Shown here: positions 16,976-28,445 of the stretch, piece after piece
Layout of the letters: every line of letters starts with the position of its first letter
Position numbering within the stretch: the stretch's first letter is position 1
Source: Silurus meridionalis
Taxonomy: Eukaryota; Chordata; Actinopteri; Siluriformes; Siluridae
Direction: 5' to 3'
Length of the DNA: 64,000 nucleotides
Assembly (NCBI RefSeq): GCF_014805685.1
Contig: NC_060906.1
Coordinates: forward strand, 23,339,126-23,403,125
Notes under the pieces: generated by a model
Databases searched by the model: none
Told to the model about the DNA's origin: nothing
Seen by the model: the letters and a program-made list of their open reading frames with translations, nothing else
Translations under genes and position numbers: made by a program

Positions 16976-17338
16976 ACCAGCTACTATATTAAATGAAGGT
17001 CAAATACGTAAAATATGTATGAAGTTTATGTAATTAGGTATTAAATCAAACACCGTCTGGTTCGGTCCAAAGCCAACAACTGTCCATCTAGCGTAAAAAC
17101 GCCATAACACATTACATTTAATGTTGTGGAATGTTCATGAAACATCTTCCTATTCTCACTTATGTTATAGCAGCTATAAATGGTCATTCCCTCAACAACA
17201 ACATTTTTGTTGTTAACAAAACCGCAAAAATATAAACTCCTTCCTGTCTTGAAGATACCTGGAAACTTAGGGTTATACACTAGGATTATATGCTGACACT
17301 GAAGACTCCTTCTGTCTTTTTCCTCAAATGTATATGTA

Positions 17339-17560
17339 GACCTTCAGTGGTGCCCTAACTGAATCAATGCACCACTTAATACCATCAAGATGCCATCAAG
17401 GTGCAGTAGAACAGAGAGCTGCATCACACACAGGAACAGAGAGAGTAAATATCATCACTAAAGCACGAAAACCCAATGAACACAATTCAACATGTCTCCT
17501 TTCACTGGAGCCACAACTGCACCACCCGCATACATTATCTCCAGCAGAAGATATTTGATA
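17339..17560 (-). repeat. dispersed repeat, inverted partner at 56.0-56.2 kb
   Basis: The reverse complement matches 55990-56222 over about 220 bp, with shared blocks GGCTCCAGTGAAAGGAGAC, TTGTGTTCATTGG, TGTGTGTGATGCAGC and CACCACTGAAGG. The class is not recognised. Confidence 0.7.
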
Positions 17561-17799
17561 TTCCTCTCATTACATCACCCAGGGGTTTTTCTTTATCTTA
17601 GTGTATTTTTTTCTGTGCATCCTGGTTTTCCTGAGGATTTGAAAGAAAGGTAAATTGTGTGTATTTTACAGGAAAGAAAATGCGAAAACAGTTCACGAAA
17701 AAGCCCTTTTGGCGACATTTCCTCATTATGTCCGGCTTGATGTCCTCATGATGTCCAGCTCCGATCAAAGAACATAAATATGGTGACGTGATCAGATGC

Positions 17800-17905
17800 C
17801 TGCTAGATAGCCTGGGAGTGGCTAAAGCACAATCTGATTGGTTAAAGCAACAACTTCAAATGGAAAAGGCCTTGCTGGCCCTGATGGCCTCCCACATATA
17901 CTATA
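17800..17905 (+). repeat. repeat fragment shared with 53.9-54.2 kb
   Basis: The blocks TCTGATTGGTTAAAG and AAGGCCTTGCTGGCCCTGA recur near 53910 and 54208. It probably belongs to a hAT-like family. Confidence 0.5.
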
Positions 17906-17955
17906 AATACATACATACATACATACATACATACATACATACATACATACATACA
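17905..17955 (+). repeat. (ATAC)n microsatellite
   Basis: About 12 ATAC units. Confidence 0.95.
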
Positions 17956-18039
17956 ATAAAAGATCATATATTTTTGACTCAGTAGACTTTAAACACTTAA
18001 TTTTCAAATGAATTAATGATACAGAGCCACACAAAATAG

Positions 18040-18690
18040 AAGACCGATATTTTACTTATATATATTATTCCTAAAAATGCTTGTGAGTTGTAATTATTTT
18101 ATCCTCTGCAAGACATTAACTGAACTGGAATAATATCAGCTGTATAAATATAAAGTACCAGGTGCCGAAAGCCACTGCTAATGTTTGACCACTCAGTAAA
18201 ACGAATTCACAGTTACATGTAAAAATACAGATATTTTTACATGCTGACTTTCCCAATGTTTGTTTTTTATCATTCATCCTTCTACAGCGACGAACCCCCT
18301 GAAATGCAGCAAAGGGAAACTGTGCTGTTGCTAGAGCAACGCTTTCCAGGACTTTCTCTCCTTCCCAATGCTGCGATGGCCATTTTATTAGGGACATACC
18401 ATACCGTATTTTTATTAGCCATTAAATCATATACACTATCAATTTATAGCATTCGAAAACGAGACGAGCGACTGGATATAATATTATACTGTGTTACAGA
18501 ATATGTTTTTGCTGTATTCCATTTATAGCCACTAATAAAGGTTATATGAACTTACTGTTGCTCCAACTATGGTTTTTCCAGTGATGGACGTTGTAAAAGT
18601 GCAGTGATGGATTACAGTTAAGCATTTTAGCTGTAAAATCCACCTAAAACTGTCTATTAGTGATGGTAAGATTCACAAACGTGTGCATCG
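18040..18690. other. no gene seen
   Basis: AT-rich unique sequence with no supported feature. Confidence 0.4.
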
Positions 18691-18729
18691 GATAGTTCGT
18701 GTCACGATGCAACATATTCGCGTCAATTT

Positions 18730-19010
18730 ATTTCTGTATAATTATCAGTAGATGTTCTTTACTTTATTATTTAGAAACTGATCAATATTTCATGACCGAT
18801 ATTTGATATGTAGATCGATTTCTCATCGCTAAACAGTTTCTCGAGCGCGTTCTCTCAGCGCTGCTGCTGCTACGTGAATACGACGCATCGCAACACTACG
18901 GAGACGGAGGCGTGTCCTGAGAGAGTCACATAGAATACAGATTAACATGGCAGAGGTAGAGCTGTAACTTCCTGCACACACAACAGGAAAAGAACGTCTG
19001 GTTTTATTTC
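18730..19010 (-). repeat. dispersed repeat, partner of 1465-1720
   Basis: It is the reverse-complement copy of the segment in the rab15 intron. Sequence at 18690-18735 (cytosines and ATGCAAC-type motifs) resembles hAT-type ends found in fish genomes. Confidence 0.6.
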
Positions 19011-19204
19011 CTCTTTTTTCACAGTCATGTGTGTGAAAGGGGACATGTGTTAGAAGTCAGAATGCACTCAAGTAAATTGATGATTTGCCGTCTGTCTGAA
19101 CCAAAGAAATAAAAGTGAACTTTCTGCACCATATTGAATTTCAGATCATCATTTTTTTCCCCATTGCTTCGTATTGCAATCGCATTATGTTGAATCGAAT
19201 CCAC

Positions 19205-19500
19205 ATCCATTTGTGGTTCTTCACCTGAGCTTCGAGACCCAATGCCCCTGTACACAAATGAAGATCTGCTTTCCATGGGTTGGAAGATCTCCTGCTATAA
19301 ACCCTATTGAACATCTTTGGATTGAATGTGAACGCTGACTGCACCCCAGAAATCCTCCTCATCTTCTCACTTACATCAGTACCGTACTTTACTCACACCC
19401 TTGTAGATGACTAAACACAGGACTCCACAAAATCTATTGGAACATCTTTCCAGAAGAAGAATGGACGGCTTCATTAAAAACAATACTGAACGCTGGTCAC
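19205..19500 (+). mobile_element. Tc1-derived MITE copy D
   Basis: A plus-orientation member with GATCTGCTTTCCATGGGTTG, GAATGTGAACGCTGACTGCA, TTACATCAGTACCGTACTTT and ACATCTTTCCAGAAGAAGAA. The left end is lost. Confidence 0.8.
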
Positions 19501-20080
19501 TGCAGCACGAACTCCAACTCCACGCCCTGAGAAATAGAGCTACATACAATATATTCCATCAATGAAACACAATATAATGTATGGAAAAATGCACTTCTTC
19601 AACTTAGTGATATTTATTTTTATTTATTTTCTGTTTAAATCTTTTTCCAAAATATGATTTTGGATCTCAGTTCAGATTTGTCGAGACATATGCACCAGCG
19701 TTCATCCTTATCCTGATGATCTAACAGGACTGCTGAATCATCTGTACCTTCTAATGAAATGTTTCCAAAAGCAGGAGAAATGATGATGGAAGGAGAAACA
19801 GGCTGGAAAAAAGGAGTGAATTCCTTCACAAAAACCTCTAAAAGAAAGAATGATGTTTTGATGACTTTCAAAAATATTGGTATCGGTATCAACATCGGCA
19901 TCAGTATGGATATTGACGATCCTCCGTCTTGAAAGTAACCGTTATCTTTTTTTCCCTTAGAAGAACATCTTCTTGCAGGAAGTCATCTCAGTCAAAGATG
20001 TTCCTATAAGGATTGATTGATAAGTGCTCTCAAAGTGGTGCACACGGAAATGTAAAAATGAAGGGAAACGGGTTCACCAG
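19501..20080. other. no gene seen
   Basis: Unique AT-rich sequence between two mobile-element remnants. Confidence 0.4.
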
Positions 20081-20082
20081 GG

Positions 20083-20567
20083 GTATGACGGGTCGATCAT
20101 GAACGAATCGTTCATTTAAAATGAGTCTTTGATGTGACTCAGAAGAACGAGTCGTTTCAGTTAGACAAGGTCTGTCTGACCTTGTCCATCAACCTATCCA
20201 TCACCACTAAAAACAGTAAAGGGCTCAGAGCCGATCCTTGATGCAGTCCAACCTTCACCTTGAAACGATCTGTCGTTCCTACTGCACACTTCACTGCTGT
20301 AACACTGTCTCTATACATGTCCTGCACCACCCTCAGATACTTCTCTGACACACCTGACTTCCTCATACAATACCACAACTCTCTCCACCCTGTCGTACGC
20401 TTTCTCTAAATCCACAAATACACAATGCAACTCCTTCTGACCTTCACTATACTTCTCCATCAACATTCTCAAAGCAAATAATGCGCCTGTGGTGCTCTTC
20501 CTCGGCATGAAACCATACTGCTCCTCACCAAGTCACCAAAATGATCCGATCTTCCCATCACTAATAT
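20083..20567 (-). mobile_element. hAT-like element with an RTE reverse-transcriptase piece inside
   Basis: On the minus strand it begins at 20567 with TAGTGATGGGAAGATCGGAT, a sequence shared with 37603. About 40 bp later it passes directly into RTE-clade reverse transcriptase and ends in ATGAACGATTCGTTCATGAT-type sequence near 20095. The hAT-like flanks on both sides suggest that the RTE piece was inserted into, or captured by, a non-autonomous element. Confidence 0.55.
20160..20530 (-). pseudogene. RTE-type LINE reverse transcriptase fragment
   Basis: Two minus-strand frames together cover the palm region. The first includes MPRKSTTGALFALRMLMEK and the RT A-motif FVDLEKAYDRV, with a catalytic Asp. 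The second includes WYCMRKSGVSEKYLRVVQDMY and the B-motif region GLHQGSALSPLLF. A frameshift near YDRV separates them. The YxDD motif and the endonuclease are absent. Confidence 0.85.
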
Positions 20568-20759
20568 GATGGAGGGAGATGAAGCTTTTTTTTTTTTGGA
20601 GCCTTGGGAAAATCTCGCGAGATTTCGACGAAGCCAGGCGGAGAATTGTGACGTCAGAAGGCGCTGCGGGAGGCGGAGCCGCAACTTTGTATGAACTTCT
20701 TGAGTTTGAAGTTGCACGAAAGAGAGAGAGAGAGCGCGATAGAGAGAAAGGAGGAACGA

Positions 20760-20793
20760 GGCAGAGGAAAGCATAGCGCATGCAGAATAACAG

Positions 20794-20824
<31 letters not shown>

Positions 20825-21052
20825 AGCTGCAGTAGCAGCTCGGCTGATGGACTAAAACCACCCTTTCACTGAACACTCGTTTTTTTCCGCCTAAATCCAC
20901 GCACAGCCCGTGGGTGGGCGACACGGAGACACGGTCTCGCGCTGCCGTCGGAGTGGGTCTTATTGTTATTATTATAATTTTTTGTACATCTGCGTGGAAG
21001 GAAACGACGACGAAGGAAGCAGAGAGAAGAAGAAGAGGAGGAGGAGGAGAAG
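20760..21052 (+). other. candidate non-coding first exon (5'UTR)
   Basis: Transcribed-looking, GA- and CpG-rich sequence ends in a run of GAG codon-like units and the donor GAGAAG|GTGAGT at 21052/21053. The only ATGs in it, for example at about 20845, open very short frames, so this would be an untranslated exon. The 5' limit is a guess. Confidence 0.5.
20798..20824 (+). repeat. (GA)n microsatellite in candidate 5'UTR
   Basis: About 13 GA units near the presumed start site. Confidence 0.92.
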
Positions 21053-21449
21053 GTGAGTCGGGTCCGCGAGCACCGCTTTAATGTTGTCGCGTGCATTATT
21101 TACCTGCGCACCTTTTCCTTCCTCGTCGCTCGCGCGCGCGCGTGTGCGAGTCTTGAGACGTAACGTGAGCATTACCGGCGGAAAAAAAACAAACAAACGA
21201 AAAAAAAAAAAAAAATCACGGCTCTGTTCGGGCTGAAACGAGTCCTTGTTTGTGCACGCGCTTAATTAATCAATTAATAAATTAACTAATCAATCTATTT
21301 CATTTATCCGGTAAAATCAATCAATCAATCAATAAAACGACTTAAACGCTCGCGCGGTGAAGTCGGGGTTCGTTCTGCCGTACCGGGGCCGCCGGTCACG
21401 CGCAAGTTTTCGCGTCCGCTTTCAATATCCAGGGGTTTTTGCACACCTG

Positions 21450-21480
<31 letters not shown>

Positions 21481-24165
21481 TATGTAAGTGACATCTACGT
21501 CAACGTTCACAAAACTACCACCGTCTTCAACGCAGCAGATTTTGCACTGTATATTGACCGGTAACCGGGTGCGCATGCGCGGTTTCAGCACTCCAATGGT
21601 CTCAGAGATGTGGTGCATCTTGTTGAGTTGTGGTTAAGGGGGAAATGCTAATGCTACTGTTTTGCATGTTCCCATGGATTGCCAGTGGGTTTCCTCAGGG
21701 TTCACTGGTTTCCTCCGTGCCCTGAGGTGGGTTGTTCTGGCTCGGAATCGGCCTCTAGGCGTGAAAATAAAACGTCCGATGGATATGAACGGAATTCACA
21801 AATGTACTCCGTGAGTTTAGTCTGCGTCTCGTTCCAGATGTAGCTCCAGTGTCGAATGTGGACGGGAATCTAATCCGGCTCCATGCGTGTTTCGTGACAG
21901 CCATTTTGTGGACGAGACCCTTTCGACGAGGGACTGGGGTTTGTGCAGTCCGCTGTATTGGAAAGGTTCCACGAATTTGGAATGTTTTTCGGAATGCCGA
22001 AGACGATTTTCCTCGTGATCGACGAGGGGAATGACGTAGAATGTAAAATAGATTGATGGCCTCTATGTTGGAAAGGGAATTCTCTTCACTGTTGAATGTC
22101 CGGTTCACCTTCTCGGAATTCCGACTCGACTTGGAGTGGCCTTCGACACGTTTTCCTTGTCAGAGATCGTATTTTTCTTAAGATTGATTAGATTTGATTC
22201 AACTTTGTCATTCGTTTTACATGCATGAGAGGGACGCCATGATCAAATATGGCAGAACGTTTTTACCCAGAGCTCAGGGTCCTGTTTGGCATGTTCTCCC
22301 AGAGTTCCTGTGGGTTTCCTTAGGGTGCAATGGGTTGTACTGTCTAGGAATTGCCCCAGGTGCAAAATAAAGTGGGTGATGGATATCATAAAGTATTATT
22401 TTTTAATTATAATTTTTTTTTAATGAGTTTTGTAACTAACTCAGATGTTTGTTACACATGTTGTTCAACCCAGAGTGTCCAGTTCAGGAAGCTGTCTCAT
22501 TCCAACATGGCCGCCCTTAACGTGATCAAAAACAAAAATATAGCGTCGTTGCTGAAATTTCTTCAGCTTTCGTGGAAAAAAAAAGACGTCATTGCAAGTC
22601 GAAGGCATTTTTTTTTTCCCTCTTGGTGCGTCTCCGAGTGTGGCGTCGATGCGTTGGTTTGTTCTGATCTCTTGTCCCTGGCTGCGTTGGCTGTGTGGGC
22701 GGATGTACGCTTTAAAGAAGAGCTCGTCTCTGACTCGAGCGCTCGTTCCTGCTCCTGCTTCTTCACTCTCTAGTTGCAAAATAATGAAAGATTGGAGATG
22801 TGTACGTATACGGTTCGTACACTTGTTCGAACCCCGCCCACACCCCACCACCACCAGAGGATGAAAGGTCACGACCTTTTCCTGTAATCGCTGAGAGATT
22901 ACGCAGCAGAGCAAAACCGATGTATATATTCGAGAGAAGCAGATCATGCGACGTCTCCGGTTTTACGATAACATGAAGGAAAGAGAGCGCTCATTTATTT
23001 ATTTATTTTTTCTTCTCCACCGCTCTGTTATGTAAGTGCTCCGAGGATGAGGATACGGTGTCACATTTTTCTGTATTAAGCTGCCGATTGAGTAGGAGCG
23101 CGTGGGCAGAGGCGCACATGTTCTGCAACATGGAGACCGAGAGAGAAGGAGAGAAAGCCTGGGCAGATGATTGGCAGCACAGTGATTCTCAAAAGCCTTT
23201 TAGAATCCGCTGTCCAACGTTGATTCAAGCGGATCCATCACATAACGAGCGTTTCAATAAAACGTCACGTGCGGCTCGGGAGAACGCGGACGCCACGAAT
23301 CACGGGGTCAGAGCAGGTCGTACGGGTCATCTTCCTCAAGCTCTGCATCTCCAACACGAGTATTCCATCCTCAGAGTACGCCATATTCACTACCACGTCT
23401 TCATTTTGAACTTCCCATCCACATTTAGTCTCCAGTTGCTCCTAGATGAATGGAGGTTATTATAGGAAGATGTTCCACAAGGTTTTGTGGGGTTTTTGTG
23501 GAGATACATTTAGCCACAAGGGTGTTAGTAAAGTCAGGTACTGATGATGGTGAGAAGGCCTGGGGTTCAGTCAGCGTTCACATTCATAACAAAGATCTTT
23601 CACTCTAATCCATATCTAATGCTGGAACAGGTTTGGATCTCCTAGTTTGAGATGCTGCATACCATCATAACAAACTGACCAAAAACACCTCCACCATCCT
23701 GGCTAATGTTTTTGCTAACCATCCTCGCTAATTGCTCTTCCTGACCGTTTTCGCTCGTACACACTCAGCGGAGGGAAGAACGGATTTCTTTCTAAACCCG
23801 ACTGTGACGAGGTTTTAAGGACACGTTTGTAGTGTGTCCTGTAGAATGTGATAGCAGGCAGGCAGGCTGGTTCAGTCGCAACACAAGAAAATGAACGAAG
23901 CACTTTAATTACTTTACAGACTCGTTGATTCAGAAAGCTTCACTGATGGGTAATAAAACTCTTTTTTTTTATTATTAATATTTTTTGATTTGTTGCTGTG
24001 CCTCTAATTTCATCCTGTAAATCTGTTCATTAGCGCAACCCGTCCATGTGTGAAGTACAGAACACACAGTTATTTCCAAACACGATTTCCCACTGCTCTC
24101 GATTAACCTGAAGCCATGCTGAGGCTGAGCTAACGAATAACTGAGCAGACGTCTGTGAGATCTTT
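21053..24165. other. presumed intron 1, no exon seen; weak duplicated repeat
   Basis: The first 300 bp are still CpG-rich and (GA)n occupies 21452-21480. Two related pieces at about 21668-21785 and 22288-22385 share GTGGGTTTCC and GGTGCAAAATAAA-like order and GATGGATAT. They are a low-copy or SINE-like repeat. No supported coding exon. Confidence 0.4.
23460..23645 (-). mobile_element. Tc1-derived MITE copy E
   Basis: A minus-orientation partial copy with GGAAGATGTTCCACAAGGTT, TGTGGAGATACATTTAGCCA, GAGAAGGCCTGGGGTTCAGT and GGAACAGGTTTGGATCTCCT. Confidence 0.8.
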
Positions 24166-24169
24166 TAAA

Positions 24170-24250
24170 TTGGGGGAGAAATGGGGTGAGAGGGAGTGAG
24201 ACTGAAGGAGAGGGAGTGAGACTGAAGGAGAGGGAGTGAGACTGAGTGAG
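24170..24250 (+). repeat. GAGGGAGTGAGACTGAAGGA tandem repeat
   Basis: About three 23-bp units of a GAGACTGA type that also builds the arrays at 24.9-25.1, 56.9-58.3 and 60.8-61.0 kb. Confidence 0.85.
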
Positions 24251-24860
24251 ACAGTCGAGTCTATTTCTATAGCGCTTTTCACAACGGACATTGTCTCAAA
24301 GCAGCTTGACAGAATTTAAGAGTGAAGTTGAACAATGTGTGTTTATCCCTGATGAGCAGCTGTGGAGACTGTGGGGAAGGAAAAACTCCCTTAGATGTTA
24401 TGAGGAAGAAACCTTGAGAGGAACCAGACTCAAAAAGGGAACCCATCCTCATTTGTGTGACATCAAGAGTGTGATTATAGTCTTTAAACACTACAGAACA
24501 CTGGAGAGTGAGAACTAACATGAGCACTGGAGTGTGTGATTATGAGTAATGTTCCTTCTACAGTCTTATAAAGTCAGTTAAGATTATGGAACCAGGAGCA
24601 ACTAAGGAACTCATAAAATCGCTCAACATCTGAGATCATCATAAATCCAACACCAGCTTCTCCATGCCAGAGCCTTTAAACACTCCAAGAGGTCCAATGT
24701 CCAAATACCACATGAAGTGGGATCCAAATGGTGCTGGTACGTCTCTAGATGGTTCAGGATGTTTGCAGCAACTACTTCTTTAGAGGTCCACAATCTTCAT
24801 GAGGAGGGACGTGACTGGGGCTGGAGCAACCTCAGGATGCCTCGGGATGGAGAGAGAAAG
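24251..24860 (-). mobile_element. common fish dispersed repeat (GCGCTTTTCACAACGGACAT)
   Basis: A long copy of an element abundant in ostariophysan introns. It starts with TATAGCGCTTTTCACAACGG and continues AAAGCAGCTT, GAAACCTTGAGAGGAACCAG, CCATCCTCATTTG and CAGAGCCTTTAAACACTCC. Only the tail occurs at 35945-36010, in reverse orientation. The class is not certain. The orientation given takes the GCGCTATAGAAATAAA end as the 3' tail. Confidence 0.7.
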
Positions 24861-24894
24861 AGAAGCAGTGGAGAGGAATTAGCGTAGCTGCTGT

Positions 24895-25116
24895 TCATGA
24901 TATTAACAGAGGAAGACTGAGAGATTGAGACTAGGGAGAATGTGTGAGAAAAAGTGAGACTGAGAGAGACAAAGAGGGAGACTGAGGGAGTGAGGGACAC
25001 AGAGGGAGTGAGACTGAGGGAGACTGAGAGTGAGGAAAACAGAGTGAGGAAGCGAGAGAATGTGGGAGAGAGTGAGAATGAGGGAGACTGAGGGAGTGAG
25101 ACAGAGGGAGAATGAG

Positions 25117-25158
<42 letters not shown>
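24895..25158 (+). repeat. GAGACTGAGGGAGTGA array ending in (GT)n
   Basis: Irregular GAGACTGA/GAGGGAGTGA units over about 220 bp are followed by (GT)n at 25120-25158. Confidence 0.88.
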
Positions 25159-25165
<7 letters not shown>

Positions 25166-25294
25166 CAATGAGAGAAATGGGTGTTAACGTGGCTCCTGAA
25201 GCTGAAATCAGTAACCAGTGCCCCCGTCTAACACTTGGACTCCATAATTGCAGCCCTGTCTCCGGCCCCATCTTATTGTGAGCTGGTGCTTTAG

Positions 25295-25321
25295 ACACAC
25301 ACACACACACACACACACACA
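25295..25321 (+). repeat. (AC)n microsatellite
   Basis: About 13 units. Confidence 0.93.
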
Positions 25322-25980
25322 CCATCTTATTAGTTATTATGCCCATCATTCCAATATTCAATAAGTTTTTAACGTACATCATGATCTAAATTTTTGGATA
25401 ATGACGTACTCCAGACATCCATTTTTATTCCATTGCTCCATTGTTTTCCAAGAACTCATTTCCTGTTGCTACAAAAACCTGCAACACTTCCTGTTTAACT
25501 GTGTAGAAACCGAAGGCAGCTTCCCTCCTGTTATTCAAATCCTTTCAATTCCTGAAAGGGAATCCTGAAGTCCCCTGAGTCGAGCTGCCATGGGAATCAT
25601 CAATGCAGTAGTTTGATGAAGCAGGTTTGTGGACACCAGAGCTGATCCTTTTCTTCTAGTTGTACTTCGTGAAGAAATTTCCCCCACTTGAATCGCAGAG
25701 TTTTACAGATGACGATACGTGTTTGTTAAAGTGCAATGTATTTGTACTTTTTATCCGTTTACTGATACGTTGCATGTTCTGGAACGTCCCTCATGCAAGG
25801 TTCCTCAAATATTTCAGACGTTGCGTTTTCCACGACACACTCTCTTCATTCGGTGACGGATTCCAAATGTAGGTGCAAATGTGCAAGAGTGAATTTCACA
25901 GGTGTTCTTGTTCGGTAGCTCTGAGAGTTGAAACTTGAGTCTCTCTGTTGGTCTTCAGGATCTAATAGGACTTTCCTGAT
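25322..25980. other. no gene seen
   Basis: Unique intronic sequence with no supported feature. Confidence 0.4.
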
Positions 25981-25983
25981 TGT

Positions 25984-26165
25984 CATGTTCCACTAGATTT
26001 TGTGGAGATTCTTTGAGGTGCGGTCACCATTCCATTTTATTTCCAAGGGGTTCTCCAGCATGTCTTCATGGAGCTGGCTTTGTGCAGCGGGGAAAATTTA
26101 ATGGTGCCGCATCCAAAGGCGTCCTGTACAACTGTGTTCCTCCTGTAACTCTTGTGCAAGGAACT
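25984..26165 (-). mobile_element. Tc1-derived MITE copy F
   Basis: It carries ATGTTCCACTAGATTTTGTG, then TCTTCATGGAGCTGGCTTTG, then CATCCAAAGGCGTCCTGTAC and AACTGTGTTCCTCC. The middle is deleted. Confidence 0.75.
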
Positions 26166-26169
26166 AAAA

Positions 26170-26960
26170 TCGAAACAGATTTATCACACCAGTGGAAGTG
26201 GTTCTGCTGCTCTAGGAAAATAATCCACGACAGGGTGGCGTGTTGGGACCTGATGTGAAGCAGTTACAGACGCGTCTCGGATCTTGCAGACATACAGAAG
26301 ATTTAAAAGCGAGATGGACTGTCGAGCAGACCAGGATTGCAATTGAGCTGGAAAATCTTTACTGTGAAGCCCCAAAGAAAGAAAAGAACTTTCTGCCATC
26401 GTGAGCTGAATCTCGAAGCTGAAACTCAGACCTGCTGGCGCTCGGAGCCGAGGTTTCAGTCAGTCAATAGGCGACGTGAGAGGCTTTGAAAATCGCAAAC
26501 ACTAACCAATAGGAAAAGCAGCTAATGTTGGTGCTCAATAACGACCTGACCTCTCAGCAGTAGTGTGAGATTTAAAGGGCTTAGTTTGTTTAAATGGACG
26601 GTCCACTGGCAGGATAGTCATGAAAACGTCATCGGTATTTCCTAAGACCTCATATCACATCACGTTTGGAAATCCCTTCTATAGCAGCAATGAATTCTTG
26701 CCCTCATCAACCTTCTTTTTCCCCTATAATACAGGGGTTTTTCAGCGTTTCTCAAGTCAAAGACCCCTTAGGCGATAGAGACATGGAGAAGGGACCCCTG
26801 GTACAAAATGTTTTAAACGTAGCCACTGATGTTAATAGAAACCAATCAAATTACACTTTCAATTAGAACGACGATGTTGTACATGCATCATAGTCTGTAG
26901 ATTCCCCCCTTTCCCCACTTTCATTAGGATGATTTACACTCACACCGATGTGATATTTCG
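26170..26960. other. no gene seen
   Basis: Near 26735 TTTTTCAGCGTTTCTCAAGTC and AAAGACCCCTTAGGC resemble a hAT-like end, but only weakly. Nothing else. Confidence 0.35.
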
Positions 26961-26963
26961 CTC

Positions 26964-26964
<1 letters not shown>

Positions 26965-26991
<27 letters not shown>
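26965..26991 (+). repeat. (TC)n microsatellite
   Basis: About 13 TC units. About 500 bp of unannotated unique sequence follow. Confidence 0.93.
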
Positions 26992-26996
<5 letters not shown>

Positions 26997-27507
26997 TTAG
27001 TACAAAACTCTTGTATTTAACCTAAAAGTGCAAAAGTGCCATGTTGTAATAAGCACCGGAATCTGTCCATCATTAGCAACTGCGTGTTCCTGTTCCCCAG
27101 AAGCATTTTGCCGGGTTTATCCGTCTCGATACGCCATCTAGAAGAGATGAGTTTTAATGAGGCTTTCCTCCCACTCGCACGATGATGAAATCGCCGAGGA
27201 TGCAGCAAAACGACACACCAGTGTCTTAAACCGACAATAACGGTAAAGAAAAACAACCGACGTCGTTGACCGAATGAAATGTAACCCGGGAACCGATCAG
27301 GAATTTCAAAGCGATGATTAAAGAGTGATTCGGGAGGACGTGAGTCATGTGTGAGGTCTCAGAGCACCACCGGATTCTCCTGCATGGGCCTGGAGTCACT
27401 ACGCTCTCACCACTCAATTACACACCCGATCAACAAAGCTCGTTCAGACAGACCACAATAGCACAGTGTTCTCCAGCCACCACCCCCATCACTTCTCTTT
27501 CAGGAAA

Positions 27508-27922
27508 CTCGTAGCAAAATTATTGGGACACCTGATTTATCTTTTCTTGTTTCAGCTATATGTGGTTCTTCCCCAAAAGTTGGACTTGAAAGCATAAAGT
27601 TTTATCTTCAGTAGAATTTCGAGACCCAAACCTGTTCCAGCCTGACAGTGCCTCTGTACACAAAGCCAGCCTCATGAAGATCTGCTTTCCATGAGTTGGA
27701 AGATGTGAAAGATCTCCTGCTTTACACCCTATCGAACATTTTTGGGATGAATGTGAATCCTGACTGCACCCCAGAAATCCTCCTCATCTTCTCACCTACA
27801 TCAGTACCTGACTCACACCCTTGTGGCTGAAGCAGCACAATCCCCAAATCTAGTGGAACATCTTCCCAGAAGAGTGGAGATTATTATAATGCAGTCAGGT
27901 CAACTTTTGTCCATGTGATGTT
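27508..27922 (+). mobile_element. Tc1-derived MITE copy G, near full length
   Basis: The left end AAATTATTGGGACACCTG and the right end CAACTTTTGTCCATGTGATG are the diverged inverted ends of the family. Between them all blocks occur in order: ATATGTGGTTCTTCCCCAAA, ACCTGTTCCAGCCTGACAGT, GTACACAAAGCCAGC, GAATGTGAATCCTGACTGCA, CTACATCAGTACCTGACTCA and CTTCCCAGAAGAGTGGAG. It is the best template for the roughly 400-bp family consensus. Confidence 0.85.
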
Positions 27923-27989
27923 TCTTCATAACATAAAATTCCCGTTTCAGCTTACAAGGTTATCATGACGTCTTTTTTTTGGTAACATT

Positions 27990-28445
27990 TACACTAATGG
28001 TTGCGGTGATGATTACCGTATGTGCTGCGGTGATGATTACTGTATGTGCTGCAATGGTGGCTACCGTATGTGCTTTGGCGACTGTTACTGTATGTGTTGT
28101 GATAAAAGTTGCTGTAAATACTGAGGTGCCTTTACCGCAAGTACTGTGGTGATAATTCCTGTATGTGCTGCGGTGACAGCTACCATATATGCTTTGGTGA
28201 CGTTTACAATATTTGCTGTGGTGATGGTTACCATAATTGCTGCAGTGAGAATTCCTGCATGTGCTGCAGTGACTGTTACCATAAATATTGCAGTGACGGT
28301 TACTTTATGTGCTGTGATGATTTTTTACCGTAAGCTCTGCAGTGATGGTCACCACATGTGCTGCATTTGATGGTTACCGTATGTGCTCTGGTGATGATTT
28401 CTGTATCATGTGTGCTGTAATGGCGGTTACCGTATGTGCTGCATA
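27990..28445 (+). repeat. 24-bp minisatellite, about 18 units
   Basis: The unit is near GTGCTGCGGTGATGATTACC plus GTAT. Units are diverged by substitution but keep the 24-bp spacing, so a long frame is open through the array by chance. Two telomere-like AACCCT units follow at about 28444. Confidence 0.93.

Larger units (their letters stand above)
20568..21350 (+). promoter_or_regulatory. CpG-rich promoter of an unidentified downstream gene
   Basis: CpG and GC content rise sharply from about 20600 to 21200. It holds a perfect palindromic TCTCGCGAGA at 20613-20622, a motif known in housekeeping promoters and bound by BANP, and a perfect CRE TGACGTCA at 20649-20656. A GC-box-like GGAGGCGGAGCC lies near 20669. 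The plus strand is preferred because a consensus donor closes the downstream exon. The start site cannot be fixed but should lie about 20680-20860. Confidence 0.7.

Noticed and set aside
22465..22947. Minus-strand 160-residue frame and plus-strand 140-residue frame
   Set aside because: They overlap each other, resemble no family and have no splice context. Probably chance frames in a GC-mixed intron.
24797..25382. Minus-strand frames of 123 and 159 residues
   Set aside because: They are His/Thr and Ser/Leu peptides from GT and GAGACTGA repeats with no promoter or splice support.
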